Source: an uncultured Eubacteriales bacterium (GTDB lineage Bacteria > Bacillota > Clostridia > Oscillospirales > Acutalibacteraceae). From it: a DNA stretch of 5,674 nt. Shown here piece after piece: positions 1 to 5,020 of this stretch. Both the position numbers and the translations under genes were made by a program. The stretch covers positions 1 to 5,674 of the forward strand of contig CAKTXU010000141.1 in assembly GCA_934630995.1 (NCBI GenBank). Reading direction: 5' to 3'. The notes below the pieces were generated by a model that made no database searches, was not told the DNA's origin, and worked only from the letters and a program-made list of their open reading frames with translations. The stretch's first letter is position 1. Every line of letters starts with the position of its first letter.

Positions 1-876
1 TCCCTGTCCTGCGAGGGGGCGGACGCGGTGGTGGAAAAGAGCGACGTGGTTTTCGCCGCCCGGCCCCACGGCTTGTCCCAGGACACGGCGGCCGCCTGTG
101 CCGCCGCGGGAAAGAAATTCATCGACCTGGGGGCCGACTTCCGTCTGGACGATCCGGAGGAGTATGCCCGCTGGTACGGCTGCGAGGCCAAATATCCCGC
201 CCTGCATGAGCGGGCGGTGTACGGTCTGCCGGAGCTGTTCCGGGAGGAAATCAAGGCCACCGATATCGTGGGCAATCCCGGCTGCTATCCCACCAGCGTG
301 GCCCTGGGGCTGGCTCCCGCCCTGCGGGAGGGGGCGGTGGAACCCCTGGGCATTGTGGTGGATGCCAAGTCCGGCACCACCGGCGCGGGCCGTAAGCCGG
401 CCCAGAACACCCACGTCCCCGACTGCAACGAGGCGTTTTCCGCCTATAAGGTGGCCAGCCACCGCCACACCCCCGAAATCGAACAGACCCTGACCCGGCT
501 GGCGGGCGCCCGGGCCACCATCACCTTCGTGCCCCATCTTCTCCCGGTCAACCGGGGGATCCTCTCCACCATCTACGCCCGGCTGCGGCCCGGCGTTACC
601 CTGGAGACGGTGCGGCGGCTGTATGGGGTGGCCTATGGCGGCGAGCCCTTCGTCCGGCTGATGGAGCCGGGGGAGGCGGTCAATATCAGCCATGTGCGCT
701 GCTCCAACTACTGTGACATCCAGCTGTACGCCGACGAACACACCGGCCTGCTCATCGTCACCTCGGTCATCGACAACATGGTCAAGGGCGCGGCCGGACA
801 GGCGGTGCAGAATATGAACCTGCTCTGCGGCCTGCCTGAGACGGCGGGACTGGATATGATTCCCCCGGCTTTTTAA
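1..876 (+). CDS. argC: N-acetyl-gamma-glutamyl-phosphate reductase, 5' truncated
   Basis: This cytoplasmic enzyme uses NADPH to reduce N-acetylglutamyl phosphate to N-acetylglutamate semialdehyde, the third step of arginine synthesis. The frame is open from base 1, so the gene begins upstream of the window. The GTG codons at 28 and 31 are internal valines, not starts. 291 residues are visible. The family usually has about 345, so some 50-60 N-terminal residues, including the Rossmann dinucleotide-binding glycine motif, are missing. Visible landmarks are the AARPHG segment, the catalytic cysteine in GNPGCYPTS (Cys codon 283-285), the GTTGAGRKP loop, the HRHTPEI motif carrying the catalytic histidine, and PHLLPVNRGI. 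The C-terminus is complete and ends at TAA 874-876. The next gene starts 24 bases later, which suggests one transcript. Motif matches leave little doubt about identity. Confidence 0.97.
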   Translation, partial: SLSCEGADAVVEKSDVVFAARPHGLSQDTAAACAAAGKKFIDLGADFRLDDPEEYARWYGCEAKYPALHERAVYGLPELFREEIKATDIVGNPGCYPTSVALGLAPALREGAVEPLGIVVDAKSGTTGAGRKPAQNTHVPDCNEAFSAYKVASHRHTPEIEQTLTRLAGARATITFVPHLLPVNRGILSTIYARLRPGVTLETVRRLYGVAYGGEPFVRLMEPGEAVNISHVRCSNYCDIQLYADEHTGLLIVTSVIDNMVKGAAGQAVQNMNLLCGLPETAGLDMIPPAF

Positions 877-887
877 CCGGGTCCTTT

Positions 888-893
888 GGGAGG
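888..893 (+). promoter_or_regulatory. Ribosome binding site of orf2
   Basis: GGGAGG lies 7 bases before the ATG at 901. It decides the start: the in-frame TTG at 886-888 overlaps this site and so cannot be served by it. Confidence 0.75.
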
Positions 894-900
894 CCATCGG

Positions 901-1551
901 ATGAAAAAAGGATGGACGAGGGAGTATTGGTTCCTGCTGGGTTTATGGCTGTTTTCCATGCTGGCCGGATGGCTTATCTCCGCCCTGATCGAGGTGCGGG
1001 TCGATCCGCTTCTTCTGCTGTTCCGGCTGATGGAGCGGGAGGAGACGGTGCCGTGGGGGATGCTTCTGCCCGCCTGCCTGCTCACCTGTTTCCCGGCCCT
1101 GCAGGCGGCCGCCTGGCGCTTTATCGCCATCCGGTTCGGGATGAAGCCCTGCCTACCTGTGTTCGCCGCCTTTTGTCTCAGCGCCTGGTGGACCGGGCTG
1201 CAAACAGTTTTCCCCGCCTCCGCTCCGGATACCGCCGCCCGGCGGTATCTGCTGAACGTACTGCTGCTGCCCGTGCTGCAGTGCGCGGTGCTGTATTTGC
1301 TGGCGACGGGGCTGCTGCGCCTGTTCCGGGGGCGGGAATGGGCGGCTTTTCTGGGCCTGGAGGGCGTGTATCTGCTGGCGGAGGCGGGCATGCAATGGCT
1401 TGGGCACACCTTCAACGCGGCATATTGGCCGCTGAGGCTGCGGGACGCCGTCCTGCGTATTGTCGCGTATTGGCTGCTGGCTTTCTGCGTGCGCCGCTGG
1501 TGGGAAACCAAACCGGCGCACGCCGCCGGTGAGGATAGGAGAGAGGTTTGA
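901..1551 (+). CDS. Unrecognised multi-pass membrane protein within the arginine operon
   Basis: I do not recognise the family. The 216-residue product is strongly hydrophobic, with about five or six likely membrane segments at roughly residues 9-31, 52-76, 84-105, 116-141, 147-165 and 183-198. These are separated by short basic or acidic loops such as RLMEREE (42-48) and RLFRGRE (140-146). It is rich in Trp and Leu, has no cleavable signal peptide, and ends in a charged, probably cytoplasmic tail (residues 199-216). No catalytic motif, ATP-binding site or known transporter signature is visible. The gene is very likely real: it has a good ribosome binding site, G/C-rich third positions like its neighbours, no frameshift, and sits 24 bases after argC and 5 bases before argJ. 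Co-transcription suggests a link with arginine metabolism, for example transport of an amino acid or a pathway intermediate, but that is inference. Its size and segment count loosely recall small six-segment transporter subunits; no sequence motif supports this. Confidence 0.85.
   Translation: MKKGWTREYWFLLGLWLFSMLAGWLISALIEVRVDPLLLLFRLMEREETVPWGMLLPACLLTCFPALQAAAWRFIAIRFGMKPCLPVFAAFCLSAWWTGLQTVFPASAPDTAARRYLLNVLLLPVLQCAVLYLLATGLLRLFRGREWAAFLGLEGVYLLAEAGMQWLGHTFNAAYWPLRLRDAVLRIVAYWLLAFCVRRWWETKPAHAAGEDRREV
1537..1546 (+). promoter_or_regulatory. Ribosome binding region of argJ, two possible registers
   Basis: The stretch AGGAGAGAGG lies inside the 3' end of orf2. GAGAGG (1541-1546) is 10 bases before the ATG at 1557. 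AGGAG (1537-1541) is 6 bases before an in-frame TTG at 1548 that overlaps the orf2 stop as TTGA. I chose ATG. The TTG alternative would add three residues (M-I-H) and would couple translation to orf2. Confidence 0.6.
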
Positions 1552-1556
1552 TACAT

Positions 1557-2774
1557 ATGTACGAGTTTATAAAGGGCGGCGTTACCGCCGCCAAGGGCTT
1601 CACCGCCGCAGGCGTCCATTGCGGCATCCGCAAGAACCGGACCAAAAAGGATCTGGCCCTCATCGTCTCCGACCGGGAGGCGTCGGCCGCCGCGGTCTAT
1701 ACCCGGAACCTGGTGAAGGGGGCGCCGCTGACCGTGACGCAGCGGCATATCGCCGACGGCCGGGCCAGGGCTATCGTCTGCAACAGCGGCATCGCCAACA
1801 CCTGCGCCTTCGACGGGGAGGAAAAGGCGGAGGGGATGTGCGCCCTGGCGGCGGAGGCGCTGGGCCTGTCGCCGGAGGACATGGTGGTGGCTTCCACCGG
1901 CGTCATCGGCCCCTCCATCAGCCTGGAGCCCATCGCGGCGGGAATGCCCGGGCTGGCCGTCGCCCTGTCCCGGGACGGCAGCGCCGACGCGGCGGAGGCC
2001 ATCATGACCACCGATACCCGGAAAAAGGAGTTCGCCGTTGCTTTCGAGCTGGGCGGGAAGCCCTGCATCCTGGGCGGTATTGCCAAGGGCAGCGGGATGA
2101 TAGCCCCAAACATGGCCACCATGCTTTGCTTCCTGACCACCGACGCCGCGGTGGACAGCGCCCTGCTGCATGAGGCGCTGCTGGCGGTGGTGGGGGATAC
2201 CTTCAACATGATGACCGTGGACGGGGACACCTCCACCAACGATATGGTGGTACTCCTGGCCAACGGCGCGGCGGGGAACACCCCGGTGACGGAGAAAAAC
2301 GCCGATTACGCCGTCTTTGTGGAGGCCCTGCGCCGGATGAGCACGGCCCTCTGCCGCAGCCTGGCGGCGGATGGGGAGGGCGCCACCAAGCTGCTGGAAT
2401 GCCGGGTGACCGGCGGTAAAACCGTAGAGGACGCCAAGCTCGCCGCCAAGGCGGTGGCCAGCTCCGCCCTGCTCAAATCCGCCATGTTCGGGGCCGACGC
2501 CAACTGGGGCCGGGTGCTCTGCGCCATCGGGTATTCCGGGGCCGCGGTGGATGTCGGGGGCGTGGACGTGGCTTTCCAATCGGCGGCGGGACGGATCGCG
2601 GTCTGCCGGAACGGCGCGGGGATCCCCTTCAGCGAGGAGGAGGCCAAGCGTATCCTCTCCGAGGCGGAGATTGTCATCGACATCTCTCTGCGGGATGGGG
2701 ACGCCGCGGCCACGGCCTGGGGCTGTGACCTGACCTATGATTACGTGAAAATCAACGGCGATTACCGGACCTGA
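1557..2774 (+). CDS. argJ: Glutamate N-acetyltransferase / ornithine acetyltransferase
   Basis: ArgJ transfers the acetyl group of N-acetylornithine to glutamate, giving ornithine and N-acetylglutamate; some family members also use acetyl-CoA to prime the cycle. The protein has 405 residues from the ATG, the usual family length. ArgJ is a self-cleaving N-terminal-nucleophile enzyme. The cleavage motif is present as NMATMLCF, and Thr188 (codon 2118-2120) should become the N-terminal nucleophile of the beta chain. The STGVIG segment (Thr114-Gly115) matches the oxyanion-hole pair. KGFTAAGVHCGIR near the N-terminus, GDTSTND after the cleavage site, FGADANWGR, and the terminal YVKINGDYRT are all characteristic, so both ends are intact. 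The start overlaps the control region of orf2, and argB follows after 26 bases. The sequence alone does not show whether the enzyme is mono- or bifunctional. Confidence 0.97.
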   Translation: MYEFIKGGVTAAKGFTAAGVHCGIRKNRTKKDLALIVSDREASAAAVYTRNLVKGAPLTVTQRHIADGRARAIVCNSGIANTCAFDGEEKAEGMCALAAEALGLSPEDMVVASTGVIGPSISLEPIAAGMPGLAVALSRDGSADAAEAIMTTDTRKKEFAVAFELGGKPCILGGIAKGSGMIAPNMATMLCFLTTDAAVDSALLHEALLAVVGDTFNMMTVDGDTSTNDMVVLLANGAAGNTPVTEKNADYAVFVEALRRMSTALCRSLAADGEGATKLLECRVTGGKTVEDAKLAAKAVASSALLKSAMFGADANWGRVLCAIGYSGAAVDVGGVDVAFQSAAGRIAVCRNGAGIPFSEEEAKRILSEAEIVIDISLRDGDAAATAWGCDLTYDYVKINGDYRT

Positions 2775-2781
2775 TACGAGA

Positions 2782-2793
2782 AAAGGACGAGGG
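2782..2793 (+). promoter_or_regulatory. Ribosome binding region of argB, two possible registers
   Basis: GAGGG (2789-2793) is 7 bases before the ATG at 2801, which favours that start. AAAGGA (2782-2787) is 7 bases before an in-frame TTG at 2795, which would add two residues. The ATG is preferred as the commoner codon. Confidence 0.55.
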
Positions 2794-2800
2794 ATTGGAT

Positions 2801-3661
2801 ATGGAGGCTATTTCGACAGCGGACAGGGCGCAGGTGCTGACCCAGGCGCTCCCGTATATCAAGCAGTACGCCGGTAAAACGGCAGTCATTAAATACGGCG
2901 GCAACGCCATGGTGAGCGAGGAGCTCAAGGCCGCCGTGATGGAGGATATCGTCCTGCTCTCCACCGTGGGCATCCATGTGGTGCTGGTCCACGGCGGCGG
3001 GCCGGAGATCAACGCCATGCTGAAGAAAATCGGCAAGGAGCCGAAATTCGTCGGCGGCCTGCGTTACACCGACCGGGAAACCATGGATGTGGTGGAGATG
3101 GTGCTGGCGGGCAAGGTCAACAAGGGCCTGGTGCAGCAGCTGGAACTGCACGGGGGACGGGCCATCGGCCTGTGCGGGCTGGACGGCGGGATGCTCAAGG
3201 CCGTCAGGCATCGGGAGCAGGATTTGGGGCTGGTGGGGGATTTGACCCACGTGAACGTCACCCTCATCCGCAACAGCCTGGAAAACGGCACCATCCCGGT
3301 GGTGGCCACCGTGGCCGCCGGGGAAAAGGACGGGGAAACCTACAACATCAACGCCGACATCGCGGCGGCCCAGATAGCCGCCGCCCTCTGCGCGGAAAAG
3401 CTGGTGCTGATGACCGATGTCCGGGGCCTGCTGCGGGATAAGGAGGATGAGAGCTCGCTGATTTCGGTGGTCCAGGTCAGCGAGGTGAACCATCTCAAGC
3501 ACCAGGGCATTATCACCGGGGGGATGATCCCCAAAATCGACTGCTGTGTGGAGGCGGTTCGCCGGGGGGTCAAGCGCACCCACATCATCGACGGCCGCAT
3601 CCCCCATTCCATCCTGATTGAAATGTTGACGGACGAAGGCATTGGAACGATGTTTTTATAA
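2801..3661 (+). CDS. argB: N-acetylglutamate kinase
   Basis: ArgB phosphorylates N-acetyl-L-glutamate with ATP, the second and usually controlled step of arginine synthesis. The 286-residue product has the amino acid kinase fold landmarks in order: VIKYGGNAM with Lys31, HGGGPEI (64-70), FVGGLRYTD with Arg88, YNINAD (181-186) with Asn182 and Asp186, LVLMTDVRG, GMIPK with Lys245, and HIIDGRIPHS (261-270). By position these key residues correspond to Lys8, Arg66, Asn158, Asp162 and Lys217 of the E. coli enzyme. About 26 residues precede the first strand and include QALPYIKQYAGK. Arginine-inhibited, hexameric kinases carry such an N-terminal helix, while the short E. coli type lacks it, so feedback inhibition by arginine is likely (inference). 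The last codons, stop and two further bases are duplicated 116 bases downstream. The 158-base gap to argD is far longer than any other in the operon. Confidence 0.97.
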   Translation: MEAISTADRAQVLTQALPYIKQYAGKTAVIKYGGNAMVSEELKAAVMEDIVLLSTVGIHVVLVHGGGPEINAMLKKIGKEPKFVGGLRYTDRETMDVVEMVLAGKVNKGLVQQLELHGGRAIGLCGLDGGMLKAVRHREQDLGLVGDLTHVNVTLIRNSLENGTIPVVATVAAGEKDGETYNINADIAAAQIAAALCAEKLVLMTDVRGLLRDKEDESSLISVVQVSEVNHLKHQGIITGGMIPKIDCCVEAVRRGVKRTHIIDGRIPHSILIEMLTDEGIGTMFL

Positions 3662-3663
3662 GA
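3625..3663 (+). repeat. 39-base direct repeat, copy 1 (3' end of argB)
   Basis: The unit covers the last base of a Met codon, the last 11 codons of argB, its TAA stop and the bases GA. It matches 3741-3779 at 37 of 39 positions. The differences are A3646 against G3762 and T3653 against C3769. Homology ends sharply on both sides. Confidence 0.95.
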
Positions 3664-3696
3664 ATACCAAAAGGCTTTTTTCCTCTTTAGGGGGCA

Positions 3697-3719
3697 TCAA
3701 AAACGCACCGCGTTTTTGG
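3697..3719. repeat. Inverted repeat, possible weak bidirectional terminator
   Basis: CAAAAACGC (3698-3706) pairs perfectly with GCGTTTTTG (3710-3718) around the loop ACC, and a T-G wobble extends the stem by one pair. The A-tract before and T-tract after a short GC core resemble a two-way intrinsic terminator. The GC core is only three pairs, so strong termination inside an operon is doubtful. It could also act as an RNA stability or processing element. Confidence 0.55.
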
Positions 3720-3721
3720 CT

Positions 3722-3738
3722 TGGGGGGTCTCCCCCCG
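3722..3738. repeat. G6/C6 hairpin
   Basis: GGGGGG (3723-3728) pairs with CCCCCC (3732-3737) around the loop TCT, with a possible T-G closing pair. No T-run follows, so it is not a classical terminator. It lies three bases before the second copy of the 39-base repeat. Confidence 0.6.
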
Positions 3739-3740
3739 CG

Positions 3741-3779
3741 GTTGACGGACGAAGGCATTGGGACGATGCTTTTATAAGA
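3741..3779 (+). repeat. 39-base direct repeat, copy 2 (ghost of the argB 3' end)
   Basis: This non-coding copy spells LTDEGIGTMLL and stop when read in the register of argB, against LTDEGIGTMFL in the functional gene. It has no start codon or ribosome binding site of its own. Its end coincides with the first base of the small hairpin at 3779-3794, and the remaining leader of argD follows. Confidence 0.93.
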
Positions 3780-3794
3780 TTGCCGCAGGGCAAT
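3779..3794. repeat. Small inverted repeat in the argD leader
   Basis: ATTGCC (3779-3784) pairs with GGCAAT (3789-3794) around the loop GCAG. It stands 14 bases before the argD ribosome binding site and directly abuts repeat copy 2. It has no T-run, so a terminator is unlikely. Its role is unknown. Confidence 0.45.
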
Positions 3795-3808
3795 ATCCTC
3801 GCAGAAAG

Positions 3809-3814
3809 AAGGAA
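3809..3814 (+). promoter_or_regulatory. Ribosome binding site of argD
   Basis: AAGGAA ends 5 bases before the ATG at 3820 (the AAGGA core ends 6 bases before it), which supports that start. There is no competing TTG. Confidence 0.7.
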
Positions 3815-3819
3815 CCGGC

Positions 3820-5001
3820 ATGACTTACCAGGAGATACAGGCGCTGCATGACGGCGCGCTGATGCCCACCTACGGGCGCTTTCCCGTGGCCCTGGAAAGC
3901 GGGCGCGGCGCTGTCGCCGTGGATGTGGACGGGAAGGAATATATCGATTTCGGCAGCGGCATCGGGGTCAATGCCCTGGGCTACAGCGATCCCGGATGGG
4001 TGGCGGCGGTGACGGAGCAGGCTTCCCGGCTCCAGCACATCTCCAATCTGTACTACAGCCCCGTCCAGGCGGCCTTTGCCGACGAGCTGTGCCGGGCGTC
4101 CGGCATGGGGAGGGTTTTCCTCTGCAATTCGGGCGCGGAGGCCAACGAATGCGCCATCAAGCTGGCCAGGAAATACAGCTTCGACAAATACGGACAGGGG
4201 CGGTTCCGGATCCTGGGCCTGCGCAATTCCTTTCACGGCCGGACCCTGACCACCCTTTCCGCCACCGGCCAGGACAGCTTCCATCAGTATTTCTTCCCCT
4301 TCACCGAGGGCTTTGCCTTTGCCGAGGCGGGAAATCTGGACGAACTCCGGGAAAAGGCGGACGGCACGGTCTGTGCGGTGATGCTGGAATGTATCCAGGG
4401 AGAGGGGGGCGTCGTTCCCCTGGAGCCGGCCTATCTCCGGGAGGTGGAGGCCCTCTGCCGCCAGCGGGATCTGCTGCTGCTCATCGACGAGGTGCAGACC
4501 GGCGCCGGACGGACGGGAAAATTTCTGGCCTATGAGCACGCGGGGATTGTCCCCGATGTGGTCACCATGGCCAAGGGGCTGGGCGGCGGGCTGCCTATCG
4601 GCGCCTGCCTGTGCCGGGAATCCCTGGCCGGGGTGCTGGGCGCCGGCACCCACGGCTCCACCTTCGGCGGCAATCCGGTGGCCGGCGCCGCCGGACGGTA
4701 TATGCTCAGCCGGCTCACCGACCCCGTTTTCCTCGAAGAGGTGGAGGAAAAGGGCGCTTATCTGCGCCAGCGGATAGCGGCCATGCCCCATGTGGCGGAG
4801 GTCCGGGGCCTGGGCATGATGCTGGGGGTGGTTCTCACCAAGGGCACCGGCCGGGAGGCGGCGGAGAAGTGTCTGGAGGGCGGGCTGCTCATCCTGACGG
4901 CCAAGACCCTGCTGCGGCTGCTGCCGCCGCTGAACATCACCCGGGAAGAGATGGATCGAGGGCTGGCCGTGCTGGAAGCGGTGCTGGCGGCCTTGACATA
5001 A
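3820..5001 (+). CDS. argD: Acetylornithine aminotransferase (class III, PLP-dependent)
   Basis: ArgD transfers an amino group from glutamate to N-acetylglutamate semialdehyde, giving N-acetylornithine. The 393-residue product has the usual length and the landmarks of class III aminotransferases: YIDFGSGIGVNALGY (41-55), the phosphate-binding SGAEANE (104-110), FHGRT with Arg141 for substrate carboxylate binding, the DEVQTGAGRTG segment (223-233) with the cofactor-ring Asp223, TMAKGLGGGLPIG with the Schiff-base Lys252, and HGSTFGGNP (278-286). The C-terminus is intact (RLLPPLNIT, 366-374). Related aminotransferases for ornithine, GABA or succinylornithine share the fold; the placement between argB and argF makes the arginine assignment firm. 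It follows the unusual 158-base gap after argB, so its expression may differ from that of the upstream genes. argF starts 19 bases after its stop. Confidence 0.95.
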   Translation: MTYQEIQALHDGALMPTYGRFPVALESGRGAVAVDVDGKEYIDFGSGIGVNALGYSDPGWVAAVTEQASRLQHISNLYYSPVQAAFADELCRASGMGRVFLCNSGAEANECAIKLARKYSFDKYGQGRFRILGLRNSFHGRTLTTLSATGQDSFHQYFFPFTEGFAFAEAGNLDELREKADGTVCAVMLECIQGEGGVVPLEPAYLREVEALCRQRDLLLLIDEVQTGAGRTGKFLAYEHAGIVPDVVTMAKGLGGGLPIGACLCRESLAGVLGAGTHGSTFGGNPVAGAAGRYMLSRLTDPVFLEEVEEKGAYLRQRIAAMPHVAEVRGLGMMLGVVLTKGTGREAAEKCLEGGLLILTAKTLLRLLPPLNITREEMDRGLAVLEAVLAALT

Positions 5002-5006
5002 AGAAG

Positions 5007-5011
5007 AGGAG
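5007..5011 (+). promoter_or_regulatory. Ribosome binding site of argF
   Basis: AGGAG lies 9 bases before the ATG at 5021. The in-frame TTG at 5012 touches the site directly, so it cannot be the start served by it. Confidence 0.75.
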
Positions 5012-5020
5012 TTGGACGAT

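Larger units (their letters stand above)
3664..3740. other. 77-base hairpin-rich spacer between the two repeats, possible inserted element or remnant
   Basis: This stretch shows no coding signal and separates the two copies of the argB 3' end. It starts with A/T-rich sequence (AAAAGGCTTTTTT at 3669-3681), followed by two compact hairpins at 3697-3719 and 3722-3738. Its makeup, with long runs of A, T, G and C, is unlike the neighbouring genes. No terminal inverted repeats are visible at its edges. It may be a small interspersed element, the residue of a larger deleted element, or an intercistronic RNA structure. Choosing between these needs a genome-wide comparison. Confidence 0.5.

Noticed and set aside
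1460..2173. Alternative + strand frame of 237 codons overlapping orf2 and argJ
   Set aside because: The product is Arg/Gly-rich and overlaps the clearly identified ArgJ frame.
873..2579. Long open frame of 568 codons on the - strand spanning orf2 and most of argJ
   Set aside because: It lies antisense to two well-supported genes, has a low-complexity His/Gly/Arg-rich composition and no recognisable domain. Long antisense frames are common in GC-rich DNA.
2762..3607. Open frame of 281 codons on the - strand opposite argB
   Set aside because: Its composition is that of a complement of argB codons (Asp/His/Gln-rich), with no motif support.
3697..3719. Strong intrinsic terminator ending an argC-J-B transcript
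   Set aside because: The GC core is only three pairs and the T-run is part of the stem. argD and argF continue the same pathway downstream with no convincing promoter. It is kept only as a possible weak or two-way terminator.
3742..3778. Promoter in repeat copy 2, with TTGACG as -35 and TATAAG as -10
   Set aside because: The spacing is 25 bases, too long for a standard promoter. At 17 bases the -10 would be GATGCT, a poor match. The same bases are coding sequence in copy 1.
3642..3851. Small + strand open frame running through the argB-argD gap
   Set aside because: It starts inside argB, ends inside argD, has no ribosome binding site and gives no coherent protein; it exists by chance across the repeat spacer.
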